From: Arcobacter ellisii
Lineage (GTDB): Bacteria; Campylobacterota; Campylobacteria; Campylobacterales; Arcobacteraceae
Assembly (NCBI RefSeq): GCF_003544915.1
Contig: NZ_CP032097.1
Coordinates: 868,001 to 932,000, forward strand
DNA: 64,000 nucleotides
Reading direction: 5' to 3'
Both the position numbers and the translations under genes were made by a program. Under the pieces are notes generated by a model. The model had not been told where the DNA came from, made no database searches, and saw only the letters and a list, made by a program, of their open reading frames with translations. This document shows positions 27,955-37,863 of this stretch, piece by piece. Every line of letters begins with the position of its first letter. Position 1 is the first letter of the stretch.

Positions 27955-27960
27955 TATAAT
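27955..27960 (+). promoter_or_regulatory. -10 element for the UDG-lipoprotein transcript
   Basis: TATAAT 10 bases upstream of the 16-bp palindrome and 51 bases before the glycosylase ATG. No convincing -35 box is seen. Confidence 0.45.
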
Positions 27961-27970
27961 TAAATAATTG

Positions 27971-27986
27971 GAACAAATATTTGTTC
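27971..27986. promoter_or_regulatory. Operator-like palindrome GAACAAATATTTGTTC
   Basis: A perfect 16-bp palindrome just downstream of the -10 element, overlapping the predicted transcription start region. A bound repressor would block the glycosylase transcript. The adjacent HTH gene is the obvious candidate binder. Confidence 0.5.
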
Positions 27987-28011
27987 AAGAAAGATTTTTG
28001 TACAATTTCAC

Positions 28012-28680
28012 ATGACAAAATCAGTTAAAAATAGAGTATTAAAATATTTATATAATTTGAAATCATTTGGATATGAATATCACGAACCTTTGGAGTTTTT
28101 CCAAGCAGAAGTTAAAAATGTAAAATTACCAAATAGTTTAATTGAGTTAAAAAATAGTGTTGAACACTGTTATTTATGTGAACTATCAAAATGTCGTAAA
28201 AACGTCCTTTTTGGATATGGAAATTTTAATTCAAAGGTTCTATTTATAAATGATGAACCTAGTAAAAGTGAAGATGAAATAGGTTCTTTTTATGTTGGAA
28301 ATAGTGGTGAATTATTATCTAAAATGATAGAAAATGTTTTAAATATTAAAAAAGAAGAGATTTATATAACAACTTTGGTAAAATGCAAAAGTTTAAATGG
28401 GGCAACAAATTCTAATATGGAAGTTTGTAATGACTATTTATTAAAACAAATTGAGTTGATTAAACCTAAATTACTTGTAGTTTTAGGTGAAAAAGCTTAT
28501 TCATTTTTATTAAAAAATGATGATAATTTTTCTCAAAATAGAGGAAAAGAGTTGAGTTTTAATAATATACCTTTAATTGCAACATTTTCACCAACTTTTT
28601 TATTAAGAAATCCTTCTTTTAAAAAAGATGCATATTATGATATGTTAAAAATAAAAAATTTCATGGAGGAATTAAATTGA
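28012..28680 (+). CDS. Uracil-DNA glycosylase family 4/5-like protein, atypical active site
   Basis: 222 residues. Residues 1-50 are an extra N-terminal part. Cys53, Cys56, Cys125 and Cys139 are spaced as the 4Fe-4S ligands of family 4 glycosylases, which remove uracil from DNA. VLFGYGNFNSKVLFIN and FYVGNSGELLSKMI match the fold. But the usual GEGPG motif reads NDEPS (80-84) and the usual HPS motif reads SPTFLLR (193-199), so the conserved His is Ser. Activity or substrate may differ. It overlaps the next gene by 4 bases. Confidence 0.72.
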   Translation: MTKSVKNRVLKYLYNLKSFGYEYHEPLEFFQAEVKNVKLPNSLIELKNSVEHCYLCELSKCRKNVLFGYGNFNSKVLFINDEPSKSEDEIGSFYVGNSGELLSKMIENVLNIKKEEIYITTLVKCKSLNGATNSNMEVCNDYLLKQIELIKPKLLVVLGEKAYSFLLKNDDNFSQNRGKELSFNNIPLIATFSPTFLLRNPSFKKDAYYDMLKIKNFMEELN

Positions 28681-29879
28681 AACAAATATTAGCCTTGTTT
28701 GTAGTAGTTTTTGTTTTCTTTGGTTGTACTCAAAAACAAGTTGTTGAGTTAAAACTGCCAGGTAAAAATAAAATAGAGAAAAAAGTTCCACAAAAAGCTG
28801 TTGAAGAAGATACTGTTACAGTTGTTGAGGAATTTGTTCCTATAGAGATTAAAGAAGATAAAATTAAAGAAGAAACTATTCCAAGTGGAACTATGAATGA
28901 TACAGAAGAGATGAACTCTTCTGAATCATTTGTAGAAAATAAAATTGATATTCAAATTGATAAAACAAAAGCTAAAATGCAATTAGCATTTATTTATCCA
29001 TCTTCTGTTTCAAAATATGCAAGAAGTTCATTAAATACAATATCTGGATATTTGTCATATCAAAAAGCTGATTATAATTTACTTGTAATTGATTGTGAAA
29101 ATGAAAGTTACGATAAAATCAGTTCTGCTTTTTCAAAAGTTCAACAAGAAGGTATAACTAATGTTGTTGCATTATTTACTCCAAATGCTATTTCAACTTT
29201 AAATAAAGTAGTTTCAAGTGATTTAAAAGTTTATCTTCCATTAATTGAAAAAAAGGATTCTTTAGAAAGCAATGATGGTTTAATTTTTGGTTCTATTTCG
29301 TATGATGAGCAACTTAAAAAATTAAGTTATTATTCTGCTGGAAATAATGCAATGTTTTATCAAGACACATATTTAGGTTTAAAACTAAAAAGAAGTTATG
29401 ATTCAATAATTGGCGATGCAGTAGTTAGAAAAGAAATCGGAAAAAATGAAAGAAATTTTAAAAGTATTGTAAATGATTATAGATTAAGAAATTCATCTTT
29501 ATTTTTAAATACAGATTTAGTAAAAACATCTTTAATTTTATCTCAATTAAGAGCTTATGATGTTTTCCCAAAAATTATTTTTTCTACTCAGTTAAATTAT
29601 GACCCAATGTTAATGGTTTTAACTCAAGATAAAGATAGAGAAAAACTTGTAATTGCAAATTCAATTGATAATGTTGATACAAAATTAAAAGATGAAATTA
29701 CAACTTTTGGTGGAAACATTACTTATGAATGGGTTGATTATTCTACACTTGTTGGAGTAAATTATTTATTTAACAATGGAAATTCATCTTTAATACCAAC
29801 ACAAGTAGCAAATAATGAGGTAATTTATACTCCTAGATTATTTAAAAGTACAGAAGTTGGCTTTTTAGAAATTAAGTAA
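28677..29879 (+). CDS. Lipoprotein with periplasmic binding protein-like fold
   Basis: 400 residues from a TTG with GGAGGA 6 bases upstream. The signal peptide ends VFFGC (Cys17 lipidated). Residues 20-95 are a charged, low-complexity linker. From about 96 (MQLAFIYPSSVSKYARSSLNTISGYL) the pattern is like a type I periplasmic binding or LpoA-like domain. Its place before aspS and translational coupling to the glycosylase-like gene are unusual. Function unknown; an envelope role is possible. Confidence 0.75.
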   Translation: MKQILALFVVVFVFFGCTQKQVVELKLPGKNKIEKKVPQKAVEEDTVTVVEEFVPIEIKEDKIKEETIPSGTMNDTEEMNSSESFVENKIDIQIDKTKAKMQLAFIYPSSVSKYARSSLNTISGYLSYQKADYNLLVIDCENESYDKISSAFSKVQQEGITNVVALFTPNAISTLNKVVSSDLKVYLPLIEKKDSLESNDGLIFGSISYDEQLKKLSYYSAGNNAMFYQDTYLGLKLKRSYDSIIGDAVVRKEIGKNERNFKSIVNDYRLRNSSLFLNTDLVKTSLILSQLRAYDVFPKIIFSTQLNYDPMLMVLTQDKDREKLVIANSIDNVDTKLKDEITTFGGNITYEWVDYSTLVGVNYLFNNGNSSLIPTQVANNEVIYTPRLFKSTEVGFLEIK

Positions 29880-29923
29880 AGTTTAGATAAAATCGCGAAT
29901 ATTTATGTGAATGGAGATTAGAA

Positions 29924-31693
29924 TTGAGAACACATTATTGTACAGATGTAACTGAACAAAAGATTGGTGAAACTGTTACTGTTGCTGGTTGGGTAAACAG
30001 CAGACGTGACCATGGTGGAATTATATTTATTGATTTAAGAGATAAAAGTGGATTAGTTCAACTTGTAGCAGATCCTCAAGATTGTAAAGATGCTTTAAAA
30101 GTTGCTGAAACGGTAAGAGATGAATTTGTTTTAATTGCAACTGGAAAAGTAAGAGCAAGAGGTGAGGGATTAGAAAATCCAAATTTAGTTACTGGAAAAA
30201 TAGAGATTATTTTAGAAAATTTAGTAATTGAAAATAGATCTAAACCAATGCCATTTGATATCAATGATGAAAAAGTAAATGATGAGATTAAACTAAGAAA
30301 TAGATTTTTAGAATTAAGAAGTAGAAAATCATTTGAAATTTTCCAATTAAGAAGTAAAGCTACTATTCAAGTTAGAAATACTTTAGATGAATTAGGTTTC
30401 TTAGATGTTGAAACTCCAATTTTAACAAAATCTACACCAGAAGGTGCAAGGGATTATTTAGTTCCATCAAGAGTTCATCCAGGTGAATTTTATGCATTAC
30501 CACAATCTCCACAATTATTTAAACAACTTTTAATGGTTGCAGGGTTTGATAGATATTTCCAAATTGCAAAATGTTTTAGAGATGAAGATTTAAGAGCTGA
30601 TAGACAACCTGAATTTACTCAAATCGACGTTGAAATGTCATTTTGTACACAAGATGATGTAATTGCAGTTGCAGAGAGATTAATTTATGATGTATTTACA
30701 AAATGTGGGAAAAATATTCCTTCAACATTTAGAAGAATGAAATACTCAGAAGCTATGGAAAAATATGGTAGCGATAAACCAGATTTAAGATTTGATATGC
30801 CACTTGTTGATGTTATTGATATTTTTGCTAACTCAACAAATGAAATTTTTGCAGAAATTGCAAAAGACAAAAAAAATAATAGAATCAAAGCTTTAAAATG
30901 TAAAAATGGAGATAACATCTTCTCTAAAAGACAAATGAAAGGTTTTGAAGATTATGTTAGAAAATTTGGAGCTAAAGGTTTAGGTTATTTCCAAATGAAA
31001 GAAGATGGATTAAAAGGTCCATTAACTAAATTCTTTAGTGATGCTGATTTAGAAGAGATTGTAAAAGTAACTGAACTTGAAGTTGGTGACGTTGTATTCT
31101 TTGGAGCAGGGGCTAAAAAAGTAGTTTGGGATTATATGGGAAGATTTAGATTATTTCTTGCATCTGAGATGAATATTGTTCCACAAGATGCTTATGAGTT
31201 CTTATGGGTTGTAGATTTCCCAATGTTTGAAGTTGAAGATGGAAGAACAAAAGCACTTCACCATCCATTTACAATGCCAAATGTTGAAAAATTTGATTTA
31301 GACAATATTGAAGATTTAGAAGAGATTGAATCAATTGCTTATGATATTGTTTTAAATGGAACAGAACTTGGTGGTGGAAGTATAAGAATTCACAAAGAAG
31401 AAATCCAATCAAAAGTATTTAAACTAATGGGAATTAGTGAAGAAGAAGCAAAAGATAAATTTGGATTCTTACTTGATGCACTTTCTTATGGAGCACCAAG
31501 TCATGGTGGATTTGCAATGGGGCTTGATAGAATGATTATGTTATTAGCAGGAACTGATTCAATCAGAGATGTAATAGCCTTCCCTAAAACACAAAAAGCT
31601 CAATGTTTATTAACACAAGCTCCATCAAGCGTTGATGAAGAGCAATTAAAAGAGTTAAATATTAGACTAAGAAAAACAGTAGCAGATATTTAA
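29924..31693 (+). CDS. aspS: Aspartyl-tRNA synthetase
   Basis: 589 residues from a TTG preceded by GGAG. Class IIb synthetase with an N-terminal anticodon-binding OB fold ([21 protein letters not shown]), motif 2 [16 protein letters not shown], the bacterial GAD insertion (about 285-420), and motif 3 [16 protein letters not shown]. In campylobacteria lacking an asparaginyl-tRNA synthetase such enzymes are often non-discriminating (Asp and Asn tRNA); whether this applies here cannot be seen. Confidence 0.97.
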   Translation: MRTHYCTDVTEQKIGETVTVAGWVNSRRDHGGIIFIDLRDKSGLVQLVADPQDCKDALKVAETVRDEFVLIATGKVRARGEGLENPNLVTGKIEIILENLVIENRSKPMPFDINDEKVNDEIKLRNRFLELRSRKSFEIFQLRSKATIQVRNTLDELGFLDVETPILTKSTPEGARDYLVPSRVHPGEFYALPQSPQLFKQLLMVAGFDRYFQIAKCFRDEDLRADRQPEFTQIDVEMSFCTQDDVIAVAERLIYDVFTKCGKNIPSTFRRMKYSEAMEKYGSDKPDLRFDMPLVDVIDIFANSTNEIFAEIAKDKKNNRIKALKCKNGDNIFSKRQMKGFEDYVRKFGAKGLGYFQMKEDGLKGPLTKFFSDADLEEIVKVTELEVGDVVFFGAGAKKVVWDYMGRFRLFLASEMNIVPQDAYEFLWVVDFPMFEVEDGRTKALHHPFTMPNVEKFDLDNIEDLEEIESIAYDIVLNGTELGGGSIRIHKEEIQSKVFKLMGISEEEAKDKFGFLLDALSYGAPSHGGFAMGLDRMIMLLAGTDSIRDVIAFPKTQKAQCLLTQAPSSVDEEQLKELNIRLRKTVADI

Positions 31694-31714
31694 TACTGAC
31701 AAATAAGAGGAACA

Positions 31715-32494
31715 ATGATTAGATTTTTAATTTTTTTACTTGTTCCTCTATATTTATTTTCAAAATACCAAGTTGTAACTTATTTTCCTTTAGAATCTAG
31801 TATTGTTAGAAAAATAGCTCAAGATGAAGTAAAAATCAGAGAAATAACACATAGATTTACACAAAAAGAACAAAAACTTCCATATTCAGAAATCTCAAAA
31901 TTATCAAATGCAAAAGTCTATTTCCATTTTGGTTTAGATATTGAAAATAACTATGCAAAACTTTTAAAAGCTGAAAATCCAGAACTGATTGTTGTTGATT
32001 TATCTTCAAATATTGAAAAAATTGATAATAATCCCTATATTTGGATGGATATTTTAGCAATTAGAGAAATTGCAAAAAATGTTTATGAATCTCTAATTTT
32101 AATAGATAAATACAAAGCAGAGTTTTATAAAAGAAATTATGAAATTTTTTTAGATGAGATTGATAATACTTTTTTACGAATCAAAAATAAATTAAATAGT
32201 AGTGAAATTAACACTGTTTATGTATTTGATGATTATTGGGAATACTTTGCAAGAAGATTTAGAATAAAAACAATCAAAAGAGAGAAACGATTTTTAAATA
32301 TAAATGAAATCCCTCAACTAATGGATTATACACAAAAAATGGATGTTAAAAAAGTATTATTTTTAGATGACCATGATTATAATATAGCTCTTTCTTTAGG
32401 CTCAAACTTAAATATAAAATTTGTTGAAGATAACATATTTGAGGATAATTGGCAAATCAATCTTTTGAATTTGACTGATAATCTTTTAAAGTAA
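31715..32494 (+). CDS. Orphan ZnuA/TroA-like periplasmic protein
   Basis: 259 residues, signal peptide 1-16. Family landmarks of zinc/manganese ABC binding proteins are visible: THRFTQKEQKLPYSEIS, YFHFGLDIENNYAKLL, NPYIWMDILAIREIAKNV, and DDYWEYFARRF. The usual second and third metal histidines (DPHIW, Hxx-xY) are replaced by Tyr (NPYIW) and Asp. No permease or ATPase gene is adjacent. It may bind a different ligand or work with a distant transporter. Confidence 0.72.
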   Translation: MIRFLIFLLVPLYLFSKYQVVTYFPLESSIVRKIAQDEVKIREITHRFTQKEQKLPYSEISKLSNAKVYFHFGLDIENNYAKLLKAENPELIVVDLSSNIEKIDNNPYIWMDILAIREIAKNVYESLILIDKYKAEFYKRNYEIFLDEIDNTFLRIKNKLNSSEINTVYVFDDYWEYFARRFRIKTIKREKRFLNINEIPQLMDYTQKMDVKKVLFLDDHDYNIALSLGSNLNIKFVEDNIFEDNWQINLLNLTDNLLK

Positions 32495-32599
32495 TTAAAA
32501 AATTATTTTTTAATAAAGTCTAATTTATATACAACTGTATAAACACAAAAATTCCTTTTCTATATATAATTTCTACATGTAAATAAATTAGGAATAGAG

Positions 32600-35185
32600 A
32601 TGTCAGATAATATTATTAATTATAAAGGTATAAATGTAAAAAAAGAGTTATATCCGATTATAAAGCATATTGAAGATGTAGATAAATATAAAGATGAACT
32701 TGGAAGATTAAGTTCTTCTTGGGATATGTTAGCTCTTTTAGGACAATTAGGTGATATAAATATAGATATTGGTAAAACAAAAGAAAATTTTTTAAATTTA
32801 ACTTCTACGTTATTAAATCATTTAAGTGAACAACAAATAAAAAAAGTAACTCAAGAGATGAAGTTTAAAGCTCAAGTTGCTATTGATGTATTAATTAGAA
32901 ATCTTTTTGAAAGAACAGCAGATATTGGATTTTTAGCTACTGATGATGATATTAGAATTTTTATTAAAAATTATGTATCAAAATATAATGAAGATAGTTT
33001 AATTTTAAGACAAAATTTACAAAAAAGATTTAAAGAGTATGTTTCTAAATATTCTGTTTATTTTGATATTGTATTACTTGATACTCATGGAAAAGTTCTT
33101 GTTAGACTTAATGATGATATAAAAGTTGAAAAAGTTGACTCTTCTTTTGTTCAAAAAATTTTAAATTCAAATGAAGATTATGTAGAAACTTATAAATTTC
33201 ATGACTTTGTACCTCAATATAAAAAATCATTAGTTTATTCATATAAAGTGAATAAAACAAATGATTCAAGTAGTGAAAGTTTAGGTGTTTTAGCACTTTG
33301 TTTTAGATTTACAGATGAGATGAATGGAATTTTTAATAATCTTGTTGATACAAATAACAAAGAGTGTCTTACAATTTTGGATGAAGACGGATATGTAATT
33401 GCAAGTAGTGATAAAGAACATATTGGTTTAGGTGCAAAACTTCCAATTATTTTGAATGAAAATTATAAAATCATTTCTTACGCAGGACGTGATTATATAG
33501 CAAAAACATGTGAAACAAATGGTTATCAAGGTTTTTATGGTCTAAAATGGTATGGACATATTATGATTCCACTTGAGTACGCTTTTTTAAGTGATGAATT
33601 AAATTCTATTAATGTTGATAATAAAATCATAAATGCAATGATGGAAAATGAACAACATTTTTCAAAAGAGCTAAAAGAGGTATTTAATAAAAGTAAAACC
33701 ATTCAAGATAATCTAATTAGAGTTATCTGGAATGGTAATATTGCTCAAAGTAAGTTAAATTCTGTAAACAGAGAGTTTTCTAAATCTCTTTTAAATGAGA
33801 TTGGAATTACTGGAAATAAAGCAAATTCATCATTAGAAAATCTAAATCAAACTATCATTTCATCAATTTTAAAAGATAGTGAATTTTTATCTTCACTTAC
33901 TATTGATATTATGGATAGAAATTTATATGAAAGAGCAAATGATTGTAGGTGGTGGGCTTTAAATTCATATTTTAGAGAAGCTTTAGATGATAATTTCAGT
34001 TTGAATAATAAAAAAAATGAAATCACATCTATTTTAAAATATATAAATGATTTATATACAGTTTATACAAATCTTATAATTTTTGATAAAGATGGAAAAA
34101 TAATTGCAGTTTCAAATGAAAAAGAAGACCATTTAGTAGGAAAAATTTTAACTCAAGATTGGGTTGAAAAGACTTTGATGTTAAAGGATACTTCTAAATA
34201 TACTGTTTCAAAATTTGAAAAAACAAATTTATATAATAATGAATCAACATATATTTATAGTAGTGCAATTAGGTCTTTAAAAGATGAAAAAGTAATCACT
34301 GGTGGAATTGCTGTTGTATTTGATTCAACTCCACAATTTTATGCAATGCTTGAAGAAACATTGCCAAAAAATACTGATGGTGAAAAATTACCAGGAATAT
34401 TTACTTTATTTACAGATAAAAATAAACAAATTATAGCTTCAACAAATGATAAATTTGAAGTTGATTCTTATTTAAATATTGATGATTCATTTTTTAATTT
34501 AAAAAATTCACAAAATGTAAGTAAGATTATTGAATTTGAAGGAAGTTACTATGCTGTTGGAGTAAAATGCTCAAATGGATATAGAGAGTATAAAAGTAGG
34601 GTAGATGATTATAAAAATGATGTATTGTCTTTTGTATTTATTTGTATAGGAAGTATAAATTGTTATACATTCCTTGAAAATACAAAATCAAAATTCTTAA
34701 CTTCATCAAAAACAAAATTTACATCTTCAAGTGTAGAATTGGCAACTTTCTATTTAGGTAAAAAATTACTTGCAGTTGATGCAAAAAATGTAATAGAATC
34801 AATAGGAATAGAAGAGTTACAAGAATCAATTGATATGGATAAAAAGAATCACTTTAAAGGAATGGTTTTACATAAAGATAAATTAATTTCAGTTTTAGAT
34901 ATAAGAGATTTTGTAAATGAAGAAATTACAAATGAAAAACTGACAAATATAATTTTGGTTGAATATGATAAAGATAATATTCAACATTGTGTTGGAATTA
35001 TGGTTTCATCACTTGAAACTGTAAGTGTTGTGGAAGAAAAATCAATTCAACATATTCAAAATCATTTTTTAGGAACAGGAACATTAATAGAGAGTTTGGT
35101 TGAAATCAAAGATTTAGAAGAATCAAAAATAGCAATGTTATTGGATATTAAAAAATTGGATAATAATTTAACAAAAAGAATCTAA
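32600..35185 (+). CDS. Soluble double-Cache sensor protein with C-terminal CheW domain
   Basis: 861 residues with no signal peptide or clear membrane segment. Two similar sensor modules occur: the first begins near RNLFERTADIGFLATDDDIR (about 94-113) and the second near DRNLYERANDCRWWAL (about 437-452). Each holds two PAS-like folds with D-x-x-G turns (LLDTHGKVLVRL, ILDEDGYVIASS, IFDKDGKIIAVS, LFTDKNKQIIAS). The last ~140 residues (ELATFYLGKKLLAVDAKNVIESI to MLLDIKKL) form a CheW domain. It may tie a cytoplasmic signal to CheA. GGAAT precedes the ATG. Confidence 0.82.
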   Translation: MSDNIINYKGINVKKELYPIIKHIEDVDKYKDELGRLSSSWDMLALLGQLGDINIDIGKTKENFLNLTSTLLNHLSEQQIKKVTQEMKFKAQVAIDVLIRNLFERTADIGFLATDDDIRIFIKNYVSKYNEDSLILRQNLQKRFKEYVSKYSVYFDIVLLDTHGKVLVRLNDDIKVEKVDSSFVQKILNSNEDYVETYKFHDFVPQYKKSLVYSYKVNKTNDSSSESLGVLALCFRFTDEMNGIFNNLVDTNNKECLTILDEDGYVIASSDKEHIGLGAKLPIILNENYKIISYAGRDYIAKTCETNGYQGFYGLKWYGHIMIPLEYAFLSDELNSINVDNKIINAMMENEQHFSKELKEVFNKSKTIQDNLIRVIWNGNIAQSKLNSVNREFSKSLLNEIGITGNKANSSLENLNQTIISSILKDSEFLSSLTIDIMDRNLYERANDCRWWALNSYFREALDDNFSLNNKKNEITSILKYINDLYTVYTNLIIFDKDGKIIAVSNEKEDHLVGKILTQDWVEKTLMLKDTSKYTVSKFEKTNLYNNESTYIYSSAIRSLKDEKVITGGIAVVFDSTPQFYAMLEETLPKNTDGEKLPGIFTLFTDKNKQIIASTNDKFEVDSYLNIDDSFFNLKNSQNVSKIIEFEGSYYAVGVKCSNGYREYKSRVDDYKNDVLSFVFICIGSINCYTFLENTKSKFLTSSKTKFTSSSVELATFYLGKKLLAVDAKNVIESIGIEELQESIDMDKKNHFKGMVLHKDKLISVLDIRDFVNEEITNEKLTNIILVEYDKDNIQHCVGIMVSSLETVSVVEEKSIQHIQNHFLGTGTLIESLVEIKDLEESKIAMLLDIKKLDNNLTKRI

Positions 35186-35256
35186 TTTTTTTATAGTAGG
35201 GGTTAAAATCTATTTGGGCATAATACGAAAAAACTAATATATTTTAAAGAAGAAAA

Positions 35257-37026
35257 ATGAGTAATATTAATAAACCAAATAAATTTTTACCTACAACTAA
35301 AGAAGAGATGAAACAAAGAGGTTGGGATGAACTTGATGTTGTCCTAATCACAGGAGATGCTTACATAGATTCACCATTTATGGGAATTGCAGTTGTTGGG
35401 CGAATCCTTGAAGATATAGGATTAAGGGTTGGAATAATTGGACAACCTGATGTTAATAGTGATGTTGATATAAAAAGAATGGGTGAACCTAAACTTTTTT
35501 GGGGAGTAAGTGGTGGAAGTATTGATTCAATGGTTTCAAATTACACAGCAACTAAAAAGTTTAGAAATGATGATGATTACACTCCAGGTGGAAAAAACAA
35601 TAAAAGACCAGATAGAGCTACTTTAGTTTATACAAATCTAATAAGAAGATACTTCAAAAATACTGTTCCTATTGTTCTTGGTGGAATTGAAGCAAGTCTT
35701 AGAAGACTTACTCATTATGATTATTGGACAAATAAGCTTAGAAAACCAATATTATTTGATACAAAAGCTGATTATATGGTTTATGGAATGGGTGAACAAG
35801 CCATTATTGATTTGGGAAATTACCTAAAAGAAGGAAAAGACCCAAGGAGTATAAGAGGGCTTTGTTATATTTCAAAAGAGCCAGTTGAAGAGTATTTAAG
35901 AATACCATCACATCAAGAGTGTTTGGATTTTAAAGAGAAATATATAGACCTTTTCAAAGCTTTTTATGACAATAATGACCCAGTTTATTCAAAAGGTTTA
36001 TGCCAAGAGGTTGATGGAAGATATTTGATTCAAAATCCACCTAGCCGTCATATGGAAGAAGAAGAGATGGATAAAATTGCCTCTTTCCCATACCAAAGAG
36101 ATGCCCATCCATACAATGCAAAAGATGGAAAAGTAAAGTGTCTTGAAACTATTAAATTTTCAATTATGACACATCACGGATGTTGGGGGGAGTGTAATTT
36201 CTGTGCAATTGCAGCTCATCAAGGTCGAACTATACGAACAAGAAGCGAAAAAAATATCTTAGCTGAAGCAAAACATTTTACAACAATGAAAGATTTTAAA
36301 GGAATTATTTCAGATGTTGGAGGACCAACAGCAAATATGTATGGTTATGAGTGTGTTAAAAAGATGAATTTAGGAACTTGTACAGATAATAAAAGATGTG
36401 TAGATGCCCACAGACTTTGTCGAACTATGAAAGTTGACCATAGTAGAAATATACAACTTTTAAAAGATATTAGAAAAGTTCCAGGTATTAAAAAAGCCTT
36501 TGTAGCATCAGGTGTTAGGTATGATTTAATCACAGCTGATAAAAAGCATGGAAAAGAGTATTTAAAAGAGATGATAGACCATCATATTTCAGGTCAAATG
36601 AAAGTAGCTCCTGAACATACAAATGATGAAGTTTTACATCATATGGGAAAACCAGGAAAACAAACACTAATTGATTTTAAAAAGATGTATGATGATTTAA
36701 ACAAAGAATCAGGGAAAAAACAGTTTTTGACATATTATTTAATAGCAGCACATCCAGGTTGTGAAGAAAAACATATGCACGAACTAAAACAATTTACAAC
36801 TCACGAACTTAAAATGAATCCTGAACAAGCTCAAGTATTTACACCAACTCCTGGAACTTATTCAGCTGTTATGTATTATACAGAAATGGATCCATTTACA
36901 AAGAAAAAGATTTTTGTTGAAAAAGACCAAAGAAGAAAAGAGCGACAAAAAGAGATTGTTGTTGCAAAAAATGCTTTTGCAAGTTCAAATAAGAAAAAAA
37001 GTTCAAGTTCAGGAATGCAAGGTTAG
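35257..37026 (+). CDS. YgiQ family radical SAM protein
   Basis: 589 residues. The radical SAM cluster is CWGECNFCAI (Cx3Cx2C), preceded by a B12-binding-like or UPF0313 N-terminal domain (LITGDAYIDSPFMGIAVVGRILE). The end FTPTPGTYSAVMYYTEMDPF is typical of YgiQ. Function is unsettled in the family. A poly-Ser, basic tail (KKKSSSSGMQ) is at the end. It converges on adk across a bidirectional terminator. Confidence 0.92.
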   Translation: MSNINKPNKFLPTTKEEMKQRGWDELDVVLITGDAYIDSPFMGIAVVGRILEDIGLRVGIIGQPDVNSDVDIKRMGEPKLFWGVSGGSIDSMVSNYTATKKFRNDDDYTPGGKNNKRPDRATLVYTNLIRRYFKNTVPIVLGGIEASLRRLTHYDYWTNKLRKPILFDTKADYMVYGMGEQAIIDLGNYLKEGKDPRSIRGLCYISKEPVEEYLRIPSHQECLDFKEKYIDLFKAFYDNNDPVYSKGLCQEVDGRYLIQNPPSRHMEEEEMDKIASFPYQRDAHPYNAKDGKVKCLETIKFSIMTHHGCWGECNFCAIAAHQGRTIRTRSEKNILAEAKHFTTMKDFKGIISDVGGPTANMYGYECVKKMNLGTCTDNKRCVDAHRLCRTMKVDHSRNIQLLKDIRKVPGIKKAFVASGVRYDLITADKKHGKEYLKEMIDHHISGQMKVAPEHTNDEVLHHMGKPGKQTLIDFKKMYDDLNKESGKKQFLTYYLIAAHPGCEEKHMHELKQFTTHELKMNPEQAQVFTPTPGTYSAVMYYTEMDPFTKKKIFVEKDQRRKERQKEIVVAKNAFASSNKKKSSSSGMQG

Positions 37027-37041
37027 ATTTTAACTAATATA

Positions 37042-37075
37042 AAAAAAGGGAAGCTATTTTTAGCTTCCCTTTTTT
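37042..37075. terminator. Bidirectional terminator
   Basis: A 9-bp GC-richer core stem (37048-37056 with 37061-37069) is flanked by an A run and a T run, which gives good intrinsic terminators on both strands for ygiQ and adk. Confidence 0.9.
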
Positions 37076-37093
37076 ATTGAACTGAAAACATGA

Positions 37094-37735
37094 TTAAGCT
37101 AATGCGTTAAACATATCTGCTGTAACTTCTGAAACATCTTTTGTTCCATCAAGTTCCATAAATACACCCATTTTTGTATAAAAATCGATTAATGGTGCAG
37201 TTTGTGTATGGTATGCATCAAGTCTGCTAATAACAGTTTCAGCATTATCATCTTTTCTGATAATTAGTTCACCACCGCAGTAGTCACACTCATCCTCTTT
37301 TTTAGATGGGTTAAATTCAACATGGAAAGATGCTCCACATTTTGAACATACTCTTCTTCCTGTAATTCTTCCAACAATTAATTCATCAGGAACATTTAAA
37401 GAGATAACTTTATCTAAAGAAATTCCCATATTATTCATTAATTCACTTAAAGCTTCTGCTTGAGCTAGAGTTCTTGGAAATCCATCAAGAATAAAACCAT
37501 TTTTACAGTCAGACTCAGCAAGTCTATCTTTGATAATACCAATAATAGTTGAATCAGGAACTAATTTTCCTTCATCCATAAATTTTTTTGCTTCCATTCC
37601 CATATCAGTTTTATCAGCAATTGCAGCTCTTAAAATATCACCTGTTGAGATTTGTGGAATATTGTATTTTTCAATTAAAAACTTTGCTTGTGTCCCTTTA
37701 CCAGCACCAGGTGCTCCAAATAGCATTAAATTCAT
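37094..37735 (-). CDS. adk: Adenylate kinase, zinc-LID long form
   Basis: 213 residues. It interconverts ATP, ADP and AMP. P-loop GAPGAGKGT (7-15), AMP-binding STGDILRAAI, and GFILDGFPRTLAQA are canonical. The LID carries four cysteines (Cys130, 133, 150, 153) for structural zinc, as in Gram-positive enzymes. A second, LID-less kinase lies next to it on the opposite strand. GGAAAC precedes the ATG. Confidence 0.95.
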   Translation of the reverse strand: MNLMLFGAPGAGKGTQAKFLIEKYNIPQISTGDILRAAIADKTDMGMEAKKFMDEGKLVPDSTIIGIIKDRLAESDCKNGFILDGFPRTLAQAEALSELMNNMGISLDKVISLNVPDELIVGRITGRRVCSKCGASFHVEFNPSKKEDECDYCGGELIIRKDDNAETVISRLDAYHTQTAPLIDFYTKMGVFMELDGTKDVSEVTADMFNALA

Positions 37736-37863
37736 ATTTCGTTTCCTTAGTTTTTTACGTATTGTATAGAAAAAGGTTTTAATAAAAGATAAGGTTATAA
37801 TAATACATAAAGAATTTAAAAGTTTTTTGATACAATTATCCCTCTTAAATTTAAAGGGTATAT

